In this document: positions 39,303-51,274 of the stretch, one piece after another
Layout of the letters: the number at the start of each line of letters is the position of its first letter
Position numbering within the stretch: position 1 is the stretch's first letter
Assembly (NCBI RefSeq): GCF_010093815.1
Contig: NW_022985553.1
Span: forward strand, 1,522,133 to 1,586,132
DNA: 64,000 nucleotides
Reading direction: 5' to 3'
Source of the DNA: Pseudovirgaria hyperparasitica
Taxonomy: Eukaryota; Ascomycota; Dothideomycetes; Acrospermales; Acrospermaceae
Made by a program: the position numbers and the translations under genes
The notes under the pieces: generated by a model
Database searches by the model: none
What the model was told of the DNA's origin: nothing
What the model saw: the letters and a program-made list of their open reading frames with translations, nothing else

Positions 39303-42300
39303 ATGTTGTCGTCGAATCGACCGAGAAAATTCGTCGGCGTTGTCATCTACAATGATCCTGTATCACGCGTTCAGGGTCAAACAACTTTACCGAAGAGGCC
39401 GCGCCGAGATACCAATGAAGGACTCTGTGAACTGAGGCAAGAACCTGGACCGTCTGGTGTGAAGCGCAGGAGGATATTTTCTCATGTGGAGAGTAAGTAT
39501 TGGAATATTCATTAACTTGGCTATCTATCCTCAGCCAGAAGGGATCATTGACAACCGGTAGTCTTCAAGAAGCCTAATACAACGTATGATGTCGAGGCAG
39601 TTATTGAAATTCCACGTCATGCGAACACGAGTCGACGCAACAAACCTCGCGTGTCCTATAAAGAGGTCGAATTTTTGTCCGCATCAGACAGCGAGGATGA
39701 TTTCAAATTCGAAGTATCTTCTGATGAACAGTCGAACTTTGCCGCAGATACTGACAGCCAACCCGATACCGACATAAGCTCCGCATCAGAAACTGAACCA
39801 GAGTATACCGATGAATCAGAGATACAGCATGATGATGAACCCGTCCCAAAGTCCCAGCAACGAAAGCTGCCAGCGAAACAGAAGTCCATCAAATATGGTG
39901 TGTCCGAAGGCTCATTCAAGGCTATTTCAGAAGCTAAGCAGCTTCCACTCCCAACACTTGGTCGTCAGTCAAGCAAAGGCTTGGATCCAACCTTACCACC
40001 ATTGTCAAAGATCGATGACATCTTCATTGACATCACCGACAAGGCTTTAACTCTTGGTCTGAGTGACGTGCTGAAGTTTCTTGGGGGCAGACCACTTCGC
40101 GTAGCCACCATGTGTTCAGGGACAGAGGCGCCTATGTTGGCCCTTAATCTGATATCCAGGTCTCTGCCCATGTCCGAGGAGATGCTGAACATCGAGCACG
40201 CCTTCAGTGCGGAATTTGTGCCTTTCAAGCAAGCATACATTTATCGAAATTTTGCACCAGATGTCCTTTTCCGAGACATTCGCGAATTTGAGAACGACAT
40301 GGACAAAGCAGGCGCGACAACTGTCTGGGGAAGCAAAAAGACACCTCCTGGAAACGTCGACCTGTTAGTCGCTGGCTTTAGCTGTAAGGACCGGTCGCCT
40401 CTTAACATGCATCGTAAAGAAGTTGGTAAGAAAGGCGAGACAACCGACACTCTTAAGGGCACCATAGCGTATGCGCGAGAAAAAAGACCAAGGATTGTCG
40501 TCTTGGAAAATGTCAAGGGTATTGAGGACGATTGGCCAAAGATTCAAAAATATTGGGAAGACATCGATTATGCGGTAATGAAATTGAATGTTGATACCAA
40601 GAATTACTACATCCCAGCAACGAGGCAAAGAGTAAGATCCTACACTCAAAGTTTCATGTAGGTTCGTAAGCTAAAATTCGCAGGTGTACATTTTGTGCCT
40701 CGATAAGAAAGCGTCTAAAGTCGACACTAAAGAACCACTGCACAAATGGGAGGATTTGATGTTGCAATTCCGGCGGCCAGCTTCTTCTAGCATGGAGGCT
40801 TTCATGCTCCCGGACGACGATCCACGGGCACGTCACGTACAAAAAGGAGATCCTTCACGTGAAACTGATTGGACCAGATGTCGAGAGAGACACCTGAATA
40901 TGAGAGCTAGGTATCGACTTGGTGAGCGTCGTCCATTCACTGAAGGTTACCAGCTCCAAAAGCCTCGGGTACCAGACTTTTCGAATCACGCCTGGCACAC
41001 AAGACAAGCCAAGCGTGTACTCGATCTCCTAGACATATCGCATTTGAGAAACGCAAGACCCGAAAGGGGTGGCTATGATTCATGGTACAAGCTGCGCTGC
41101 TGGAACCCAAGTCAAAATGTCGACCATGCTAGTGGAGCAGATACGCAAGCTTTTGGCATAGCACCATGCCTTACACCCAGAACCATCCCGTACAATAGTT
41201 GTCGTGGCTCGATGATCTCTGGCTTAGAAGCATTAGCTTTGCAAGGAATCCCCATCGATGATCTTTTGACCATTGAGACAGATTCTGAGCTGGCTGATCT
41301 CGCTGGGAATGCAATGACAACAACCGTCGTAGGGCCGGCAATATTATCAGCACTTATTGTGGCATTGCCTCACATGCGACTTTCGTCAGGTTCACCTGGG
41401 CCTCCAAAAGATACTGCACGAATTACGAAGCCAGAGCCACGAACAGTTGCGACACAGAGAATAGTTCAAGCGTCATCCGGGCCAAAATCTGAACACTTGC
41501 TCACGACGCAGAAGCTTCTTGGGGAAGCTATTGCAAGCTCCCGACGATGCTCATGCGAGAAGCAAGGGGAGACTAAGAGCTACGTACGCGAGTGTAGCAG
41601 CTGTGGGTACACTGCTTGCACTGATTGCCTTGGGAATCCTCAGCACGTGTACATTGAACGAACTTATCTTGTAAAGTCTTCACGTAGCAGTCCGATGGAA
41701 TTCGTGGCGGAGTGGAAGCCTCGACTTCCTTTATGTCTAAACTTCGACGGCGTTGGGAATTGTACTTCGATGTTAAAGCACATGACTCTATCGACAAAGG
41801 AGCACAAAGATCGATACCTGACACTCCTTCAAGGTCTTTACGAACAAGACTTCGTGCTAGGTCCGTTTCGCCGGTCTGATGGGCACTGGACCGTTATGTA
41901 TGAGTCATCGAACGGCTACTTGAAGCTCATTCTTGGGTCCAAGCCAAAGTGGCTCTTATACCTAAAGTGTCCTTCCGATTTACCTGTCAACAGTGAGCTA
42001 CGAGCAACCATATCGCAACCTGTTGCTCGCTCAGAGGGCTTCATTAGCGTATTCGGTGACGGTTGGAGTCAGTTTGTTCCATGCAGAAAGAAGATCAGTT
42101 TCACAGTCACAGCCTCCAGCTCTACCTCACCGTCATGGAGAGCCGTGCTAGGCTTTCCAGATTTCGAGAATGAGACGGTCCCAACTCGCTTGACCATAAA
42201 AACGTCGAAAGATGCTCATGGACTTGACGAATCCCTCGATGGCGAATATAGACACCTGCCAGAGTGTGGGACTGCGTCTCAGATGCTGTATCAGCGGACT

Positions 42301-45300
42301 GGCACAGATCCGTTATACCTGTTTCTCGATCCGTCCAAAACCGGTAATCCAGATGAAGATACAATGGTTTTCAGCTACGAGCATCGTAGGCTCATGGTTG
42401 ATGAAACGCGTGTGACAATTGCTCGTTTAGACCCAAAATTTCGTCCGTGGGACTTTGCGCAGGGACCCAGTACAAGAACGATTACAGGTGAAAGCAATGG
42501 AAATTGGTCTGCCAACGATGTTCTGAGTTTACACCCTAAGCAAACCAAAGCGAACGCGCTCATCCCGTCAAGTCTCAGACAGTGGCTCGACTCGTGTGAC
42601 GTAGATACTTGTGGGCAGCTCACGACGATACTGTGTTGTGAGTTTCGTATTGACACCTCGACTCAGAATGAGCTTTCACAATGCAGATCCCCAGCCTCCG
42701 CGCAGGATCTGCTGTTGTCTCGCTTCATATCATTCGCACAACACTGGCAAAGCCATGTAAAGCTGAGCGAATGGCAAAGTATGGACGTCAATGACAAAGT
42801 TTGCGGTAAATGCGAGCCAACAAGACCTCCAGTCACATGGGCCGTCGATAAGAAAGGCAACAGCACGGTCAGATGGATTGAGTTGGCTGAACCAGCTGCG
42901 GTTTATGAGCGAGCCGTATCTCAAAGACCTCTGGCCCATAGTCTGCAGGCAGAGGTTCGCCAAGGCCAAAGCGGTGGCTCCGGTCGTATTGGGGTTGCCT
43001 GCGATGTCGTTACACTACTGCATCGAGCTATGGCCAGGTTCAATGGGAAGAATGGATCAGAGAGCGCACAGTGCAGACTCCTCACAAAACCCCAACTAGG
43101 GACCATTTACAAACGAGAACGTTTCATACTCAAAGACAATTCAGGCGACAGGACATACTCCGTAGAGCTTGCGAATGGCTACAAACTGTTCAAGAACCAG
43201 CAGAGGTCATTACATTGGATGCGACAAAGAGAGTTGCATCAGAGCTGCATTGTTGTCGAAGAGGTTGAAGAAGATGTTATTCCACGTCTTGAGTGGCGCA
43301 TGGAGGTGAAGGCCACACGGAAAGTTGGTGTCAGAGGAGGCTGCTTGGCTGACACTGTCTCGTATGGCAAAACCCTTCTCTCTCTCTCGCTCATACATGC
43401 CGAATTCCTCGACAAGTCTATGCGAGACCTTGAGCAAGAGAATGAAAAGATAGCAGGGGATCTGATTAATGTCCCCGCAAGCTTGGTCATATGTCAGCAA
43501 AGTTTGACTACTCAATGGGAGAATGAAATTAATAAGTTCCTCCCTAAAGAGGCTTATAAAGGCACTGTACTCGTCATCCGAAAATTTGGGGACCTACAGA
43601 AACTTAACGTGGAAAATATCCGCAAGGCAAAAATTATCATTTTGTCTTGGTCAGTGCTCGCAGACAAGTCATACATCGAGAATTTGGGATCATTCGTGGG
43701 TATGCCTACGGTTGAGGCCGATAGCAAGTACTCGTATGGTCGTCTGTACACCCTCTGGATACAATGCTGTGCGGAGCGGATTCCGAAGTGCCTCAATAAT
43801 TTGCGGGCCGAGGGGCTTGCCAAGTTCTCTGAGTCGGAGCCGCAGAGATTAGAAGAGAATTTATCACGACCAGAATTTGCGGGTGTTCTTCCTGATAAAT
43901 ATTACACCGGGCAACGATATGTTAAGGAGGCAGAGAAGCAACGCCTTGTTGCAGAAAGAGATGCAAAAGTCCGGAAGAGCGGACCATCGAAACAGAAATC
44001 AAAGAAGCTTGCATACAATGCTTCGGATTCGTGGAAGGACCTGCAAGGCCCTCCCATGCATATTTTCTCATTCAATCGAATCATTGTCGACGAGTTCTCC
44101 TATCTCGAAGAGGGCACTTCCCAGGACAAAAGCCATCCCGTCCTATACCCTTCCATCAAAAGCTTGACCGCACCAAAGAGATGGATTCTTTCCGGGACTC
44201 CGGCGTTGGACGACTTCATCGATGTGAAGCGCATGGCCGCACTGATAGGCGTCGATCTAGGTATCAATGACTATACCCCAGGAGTCGTCACGAAGAGGAA
44301 TCTAGAAGCATCAAGAAAATCACAGACGGTCCTCGAGCAGTTTGAGACATATCGGAAGGCCAAGTCTGTTGATTGGCACCAGCATCGGGACGCAGGAGCG
44401 CAGCAGTTTCTCGATCAATGTGTGCGTCGAAACGCTGCTGATCTACGGTCTATATCATGGTCCGAACGACTTGTTACGACGATACCATTATCAGGTCAGC
44501 GCATTCTCTATGACGAGGCAGCCGCGCACCTTTCTATTCCCAATATCAAGAGAACTAGCCCGGCATCCGATCCCTCAGATCGCGCTTCCTCAATCCGAAT
44601 GTTCTGGCAGGAATCTGACACATTTGAAGAGGCATTGGTCAGAGCTTCAAACGAATCGACACCGCTGCGAGATATAGAAGAAATCATCTCGACAAGGGCA
44701 GCAGAGAAGAATCAAATGTCCGAGAATCTCGACAAGCTCCTGTCTCAGGTCAAGGGCCTTCCTGTATCCCTTCGTGACGACCGATACTATAGCGGCTGGC
44801 TACGAGAGGCAGATAAGAACCATGACCTGAAGGCGCGATTTGACGCAGTCGTCGCAGGTCCCAAACAGAGTTTCGGCACAGAGGGACTGAAAAATCTCTT
44901 CGACAAAGTCCGGACCACGACGTACAAATTACAAGTCATGGAGAATGCCCTGAATTACGCAAAGCAGGTGAGGAGATTCGAGGCTCGCGGACCTCCGAGA
45001 TGTGCGACTTGCACCAAGTCTGCAACTGTGGTGCTTCCTCTGTGTGGTCACGCAGTGTGCGAGACTTGCTACGAACATGCCGCGGCACGATCAGAATGTG
45101 TCGATGGATGCGAGGCGCTTTCAACATTCGCGACTCGCGACCTCGACTTCAGTCGTGCGGAGACGAAGATGACAGGACTCATCAAAGTCATCAAGGGCAT
45201 ACCGAAGGACGACCAGGCACTCATCTTTGCACCGGGCTCGGAATCGGTGAAGAACATCCGAAAGGTGCTCCGAGAACATAATGTATCCTGCTTCGCCATC

Positions 45301-45938
45301 GTCAGCTCCGAGGAGCGCGCCGTCGAGGATCTCGAGGAGTTCAAGGCAGACAGAGACCCTAGCACGAAGCGCAAGGTGCTTGTGCTCAACGTCGGCGATG
45401 AAACTGCGGCTGGCAGGTAAGTGCTACGAACTCAGCAGTTCGACCACGACATACACGTGTGTATATATACTGATACGAAGCCAGCAACCTGACGAATGCG
45501 AATCACATCATCTTCATCGCCCCACTGCTCTCTCGAACTCAAGAGCACTACAACCAAGCAATGGAGCAGGCAATCGGTCGCGCCAGGCGGTACGGGCAGA
45601 AGAAAGAGGTCCAGATATACCGCTTTGTCGCCTTGGGTACGATCGAGGCAGACATTCTTCAGCTCAGAGAGCGGAGGAACTGTGCTTTGAGACAAAGGCC
45701 AGATGAAGAAGAAGTAGAAGCAATCACCGTCCAGGCTAACGACGGCAAAAAGGAGCCGACTCTGTTCGTTCGTTCGGAACAGGGCGAGATTGCGCTTGTG
45801 CCGGCGTCCTGGGCGAACAGAAAAGAAGATTTTTCGAAACGGTTGCCAGGATTTAACTGTAAGAGTCCGAGTACGGGGGCGGATCTGAGGCTTGGATCTG
45901 GTGGACAGCACGTATTTGCTGAGCACTACTTGGCTTGA
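39303..45938 (+). CDS. dnmt5: DNMT5-type C5 DNA methyltransferase fused to RING and SNF2 ATPase
   Basis: Predicted nuclear ATP-dependent maintenance CpG methyltransferase. Four exons, 39303-39492, 39562-40631, 40684-45416 and 45485-45938 (introns 69, 52 and 68 nt), give 2148 residues without a stop. The N-terminal ~150 residues are basic then acidic. The C5 methyltransferase domain shows motif I VATMCSGTEAP (~243), motif IV GFSCKDRSPLN (~335, catalytic Cys), motif VI VVLENVKGIEDD (~378), motif VIII YYIPATRQR (~417) and motif X LAGNAMTTTVVG (~628). A Cys cluster (CSCEKQGETKSYVRECSSCG, ~712) follows. The SNF2 half has P-loop LADTVSYGKT (~1309), Walker B IIVDEFSYLEEG (~1555), RWILSGTP (~1589), an inserted RING (CATCTKSATVVLPLCGHAVC, ~1858) and helicase motif VI QAIGRARRYGQ (~2028). 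This domain order is diagnostic of DNMT5. The SNF2 part alone resembles Rad5/SHPRH-type ATPases. Confidence 0.93.
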
Positions 45939-46109
45939 TGGAAGCATATGTGCGTTAGTTCATAGATTGGATGAGTTTGGCATGCATTACGGCGTCATCG
46001 TTGAGCGAATTGTGTAGCATAGTCATACTTAGGGATACATCAAAGGCAAACAAAGCCAGCATGTTCCACGGCGACGGATGATGGACAATATGTACTTTTA
46101 TTTCGGGTA

Positions 46110-47608
46110 CTAGTTCACAAGCCCGAACATTTTTCCAGCCACGATATCCCATTCGTCGTCCCAGCGATGCGTGCATTCCTTCTCTGCACCGTCTCTCAGC
46201 CGTTTTAGGAGACTACCGTCGTCTCCGAATAATTCCGCTAATTGCTCTGATAGCTGCTTCGCGCTCGTGAAGCCTCTGCCGTTGAAGTCTTCCTTGACAA
46301 GCTCCGACCAAGCTTCAAAGTCACTCCAGCCTAGTACTGGCAGTCCTGTGCCAAACATGTCCACGACTTTCATGGGCAAATCCACGCCCGATGATGAAGT
46401 GTGCAGTGACACGCCAAGATCAGCTGCTCCGAGGAGCAGCGCATAGTCTGCGGTACTGAGCCAGGCCGTTTGTACGACGACGTTCTGGAGTTGTTTGGCT
46501 TGACAAAGTGCGTTGATTTTTGAGAGGTAATACTCTTTCTGGGGTCCTTTGCCTGTGATGATGGCTAGTACTCTGGGTAATCGGAAGTCACGAGTTGCTG
46601 CTGCTGAGTAGCTCACGAGGGCATCCAGAAGAATGGAGAAGTCTTCGTCAGGGGTCCAGGAAGTGGAGCTGACGACGAGCTTCCAGGTACCTTTCTGGAT
46701 GTCTTGTGCATATTGTGCCGTCTCACTCAAACGAGAGAGGAAGTCTGAGCGTTCCGTCGATGTCAGAGGCTGAAAGATGGGAGCCGGTCGGTCGTGTAGG
46801 GGAGAGGCAGAGACATTGTGCTCAACTGCAAGCGTTCGACACATGGAATTAGTGACTGCGAGATGAGATGTTGCTAGACGAGAAAATGCAGATTCGTAGA
46901 TTTCAGATATTCGGACGAGCGGATGTGAAGAGCTTAGTCTCAAAGCCAGGATGGAATAGCCAAAGTTATGCCAGTCAATGACCAACTTGGTGTTCCGTAG
47001 AAAGCATATCATTGATGCTATTGCTAATGTTGGTATAGACGGTGGGTTCTGAGCCGTGTTAGAAGTATATTATACCATGCCTCAATATCAATCATGATCA
47101 CCTGTACGAGCATCCATTGGCTTGGCCTGGATCGATAAGCCAAGGCATAATACAAGCTCCATACCTGCCACAGAACTTTCAGAGGTCCAATAATGAGGAA
47201 CAGCACTCGGTTGCTCGTTCTGAGAAAGCCTGGAGGCGGCGCAATTGGAATGATGTTGATGCGTGAATTGCCTTGGATTTCAGGATGAAAGTCTGAATCA
47301 GTGTAGCCGACGAGATCTACACGACCTCCATGTTTGGCTATGCTGATAGCATGATATTGCATACGTGGACTCCTGCCTATGTCTCCAAGCACTACGACTT
47401 GCACCGACGTCTTTGCTTTGACCTGCCGCCTTCGGTGTTGTTGGCCGTCGGCGGCAGCGTCAGGTGGTGCATGGTCATCTATAAAATCTTCCTGGGATGG
47501 GCTGTAGCTGGATGGCAGTAGCAGCAAGAGGATGGTAAAGGCCGTTGAAACTCCAAGAACTAATGCTATGACGAAGTTGAAGTTTTGGTGCAGCAGAATG
47601 CTCGTCAT
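46110..47608 (-). CDS. alg1: ALG1 chitobiosyldiphosphodolichol beta-1,4-mannosyltransferase
   Basis: Adds the first mannose to GlcNAc2-PP-dolichol on the cytosolic face of the ER in N-glycan precursor assembly. Two exons, 47608-47102 and 47048-46110, with a 53-nt intron (47049-47101), give 481 residues. A membrane anchor near the N-terminus (FVIALVLGVSTAFTILLLLL) is followed by VVVLGDIGRSPRMQYHAISI, the conserved start of the GT33 fold. The join restores QNPPSIPTLAI, then KLVIDWHNFGYSIL. The GT-B C-domain has KLVVSSTSWTPDEDFSILLD, VLAIITGKGPQKEYY and LGVSLHTSSSGVDLPMKVVD, all strong Alg1 motifs. The second His-rich loop is intact. Convergent with dnmt5, with 171 bp between stops. Confidence 0.95.
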
Positions 47609-48260
47609 GCTTTAGTCTGCGCGATGAAAGGTGAAAGCAGTTGACGTGATGTCAAAGAAGGTTTAAGGTTTATCCAGTTAGCAGAGAGGCCGCCAAGACT
47701 GGCGCGCCACACACAGTAGTGATAGGGTGAAGACAGTCAGGATTCCCGGCCTAGAAGTGCCCACGTTCTCCCGCCCACGAGGCCCAGAACATCCAGTAAT
47801 TTTAGCTGCCCACCCCCCTGGGACTTTGGCTGCCCAGGCCCCCCGGAGCCGCCCTCTTCTGCTCCCCAAAGGCAGCTACCACTTTCACTTTAGCTGCTGC
47901 TCGCCGCCCCGCCCACCTGCTTTTCTGGCGATAGCGCGGGCCGGATGACGACCTGCGTTAGAACTGTTTTAAACGTGAACGTGTTTAGACCCTCTGGAGA
48001 CCCCTGAGGCTCGCGCCCTCACACTCACTCTCCCACTGCGGCACTACCATATCATTGTCTCGGAAAGATGCTATATTCGCCTCTTCATGTGTTGCAGCTG
48101 TAAATATATCCGTTCAATGCATCGCCGTCGTCCTTCATTATACTACGACTCCACCTGGAATTAGCTCCTCTTATCTCTCCACTTCCGCAATCCTCCATCC
48201 TCCTGCACGTCACGTCGGACGCTGCGCGAAACAAACGCTCCAGCAAGACGATACGACTGC
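47609..48260. other. Divergent intergenic region between alg1 and the zinc transporter gene
   Basis: 652 bp with no gene. It carries two promoters reading outward and a C/G-rich stretch around 47750-47930. Confidence 0.5.
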
Positions 48261-51200
48261 ATGGCCCAAACGTATACACTCCCTCTTGGAGGCAATGGAC
48301 ACGCCAAAAGCTCGTATGATAGCCACCTGCGTTCAAACAGTCGTTCACTCCGTGGCGACTGGTTACCTCCAGTGAACGTGGCCGTGGGAAGAAAACACCT
48401 GGACAGTGACATTGCCCCCAACAACCACAAATCTAGCCACTCCGGAACGCATGGACGTATTGCTCAAAATAGTGAACACGTTCATACTGGCCACAAAGCG
48501 CGTTACACACTTACGGACGGGTCAAGCATCCCAGACTTCATAAGGGGTCGCACAAGAGGAGATTCAGACCTGGGGCGCGCCAACGGCCATGCGACCAACG
48601 CGACGAAAGCTTATGAGAGCGCTCCAATTCAAGAAGATATGACAAGCACAGAGTATGTCTACAGTGCATGGAGAAGACCTTCAGCTAATGATTTGGGTTC
48701 AGTGCATCGCTAAGTCTGAGAGAAGCCATGACAGCAATCCTCATACCTCTTCCCTACCTCCTCGCTACCTTTGCATATCCTCTGTCCGCCACGCATACGA
48801 CAACCGCACAACCTTCACCATTCGACCAGTTGAAGGATGCCGTCTCTAGGGGGAAGGTCTCCGAAGAAGCCCTCTCACGGATATCTGAAGGATCAGCATT
48901 TATACAGGCGTGTTGCCTTACCTCAGGCACTCTCCTTTTGATAGGACTACTGGGAAGCATATACACGCCAAAACAGCGATCAAGCCTCTCAAAAGCAATC
49001 TTAGGTGGCGAAGGAGCCAGAACTCAGGCAGGGTCTTCCTCACGCTCCAATACTGTGGCAAGAATCATAGAAAGAGCGCTATCAGTTGGACTACCATTCT
49101 ATGCGAGCATGCACTTGGGTGGCTCTCGCACAGGACTGATTCTTCTCACGACCATTGCGTCAGGATTGAATGCAGCGACCCCTATATTCAGAGGTCAAGG
49201 ACGAAGCTTCTTCGCCGCTTGGAAAAACATGGCGTTGCAACGCAAGCTGACTTGTCTCGTCCTTTTCCTGAGTGTGGCAATGGACTTTTCTGGGATGTAT
49301 GGAGGCCACAGCAATTGGTCAGTGATTCGCGGTCATCTGGCTCTCTCTCTTTCGATATTCTTCGTACCTTTGCCCTTATCGGGGTCAGTGTCTCCTTTTC
49401 TAGGCGCTCAGACATCTGAAATGAGCAATTCCGCACCTACCGCACCTTTGGCAGCACATGCCTCGATATCTTCGGCGGAGGACACGAAGCTTACACTTGT
49501 ATCCGGGATTCTCACCACGATATTCACGATCTTGACAACGGTAATTACTTCGACTTCACCATCAGTTTCAATCTCCTCGATGATATTCTCCTCGCTTTCC
49601 ATAGGCTCAGCGCTAGGTCTAGTCGCTTTCGCTACGCCTGTTTCCTTGAAAACCCAGCAAAAGCTTGGCCTAGCCATGGGCTATGTCACCACGATACTTC
49701 CCAGCTACTTCTCCAGTTTCGATGCCTGGAGAGGCTTCGCGGTGATGGGCCTTGTCTCTTGCGTCTCGTACGCCACTGTGCGTTACGAGACGGGTCATAG
49801 AGGCGCAAAGGTCGCACACAATCACAACCATAAACACCATAACCATGACCATCACGGTTCGTACTCAAGACTTACTGGACTCTTACTAAAGCAATTCCCC
49901 CCTGGATCCATCATGTACAGCATTCTTTCTGAGAAGGATTCTCGGCGAATTGCCTACTTTGCGCTGTGAGTGCAAACACAAAAGTTGGTAGTACCACTAA
50001 TACTAACGCCCATATAGTCTAAATTTGGGGTTCATGCTTGTTCAATTCTTCTATGGCTTCGTGAGCGGCTCACTGGGTCTTTTGACCGACAGCATACATA
50101 TGCTCTTCGATTGTTTGGGGCTAGCAGTCGGTCTGGCTGCGGCAGTCATGAGCAAGTGGCCACCTGACAGCAAGTTTCCCTACGGCTATGGCAAAGTCGA
50201 CACTCTGTCGGGCTTTGCCAATGGTATTTTCCTCATGTAAGCACTGGATGAGAAATTCATCATACTCCACCAGCTGACATCATTCTCAGGCTTGTGAGTA
50301 TTGAGATTGTGTTCGACGCATCCGAAAGGCTTATGGAGGGCCATGAGCTGCAAAGACTGAACGAGCTGTTGATCGTCAGTGTACTGGGATTTCTGGTAAA
50401 CATTGTTGGTTTGACAGCATTTGGACACGCGCATCACGGTCACGACCACGGGCATGATCACTCTCATGATAACGAAAATATGCAAGGTATCTTCTTGCAC
50501 ATTATGGCCGATGCTCTGGGGTCCGTTGCAGTCATCATCTCGACCTTGCTAGCAAAGTACTACGGCTGGTCAGGGTGGGATCCTATCGCCTCCTGCATCA
50601 TTGCAATTCTGATTTTCGGCTCGGCTGTTCCTCTGGTGAAGAGCTCTGGGATGCGTCTGTTACTGTCACTCCCTGCCGACGTGGAATACGGCATACGCAA
50701 CGCGCTACAAGAGATAAACACACTGAGAGGCGTCATCGGATACAGTGTACCTCGTTTCTGGCTTGAAGATTCGGGGCCAGCACATAGTCACTCTCACGAT
50801 CATCATCACGGCCATAAGCATGACGAGCACTCGCATGAATGCAACGGGCACTCGCATGAACATAGCCATGGCGATCATGAGCATCACCATCATTCCCACT
50901 CGCACAGCCACAGCCACAGCCACAGCCACAGCCACAGCCACGAACCTTCTCCCACTCATCCGCAGCCTCACGCGCATTCGCACTCGCACAACCACAGCCA
51001 CGCTCACGAAAATACACTCTCTCATTCCCATGATCATCATGCCCATTCCCACGAAGGGCATGGACACGGACATGAGCACTCGCACGATCATGGCCACGGT
51101 CCAGCGAAGGTTCAAGGCATCATCCACATTATCGCCGCGCGCAACGCAGATCTCGAAGACGTTCGACAACGCACGGGAGAATTCTTAAAAGAGCGACACC

Positions 51201-51274
51201 TGAACGTCGTCGTACACGTCGAGAGAGACGGGGACCGTTGTTGGTGTGGAGGCGGAGCATCGAAGATGAGTTGA
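48261..51274 (+). CDS. msc2: Msc2-type zinc transporter (cation diffusion facilitator family)
   Basis: Predicted to move Zn2+ into the early secretory pathway (ER/Golgi), as yeast Msc2 and animal ZnT5 do. Four exons, 48261-48652, 48703-49965, 50018-50236 and 50290-51274 (introns 50, 52 and 53 nt), give 952 residues. The N-terminal half has a polar leader then several hydrophobic segments, the extra membrane region of the Msc2/ZnT5 type. The CDF core begins near residue 550 (LNLGFMLVQFFYGFVSGSLG) with LLTDSIHMLFDCLGL, where the His/Asp of the Zn site sit, and PYGYGKVDTLSGFANGIFL. A second site lies in IFLHIMADALGSVAVIIST. A short His loop separates TM4-like and TM5-like segments, and a very large His/Ser-rich loop (about residues 780-890) sits between the core and the short C-terminal domain. 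A further His cluster lies at about 530. Confidence 0.93.
50903..50943 (+). repeat. (CACAGC)n repeat encoding His-Ser dipeptides
   Basis: Seven or so near-perfect hexanucleotide units inside the zinc transporter gene, read as alternating His and Ser. The unit length keeps the frame, so expansions would change only loop length. Likely polymorphic between isolates. Confidence 0.85.

Noticed and set aside
50705-51169. 154-codon minus-strand frame rich in Met, Val and Arg
   Set aside because: Antisense of the His-Ser repeat in the zinc transporter gene.
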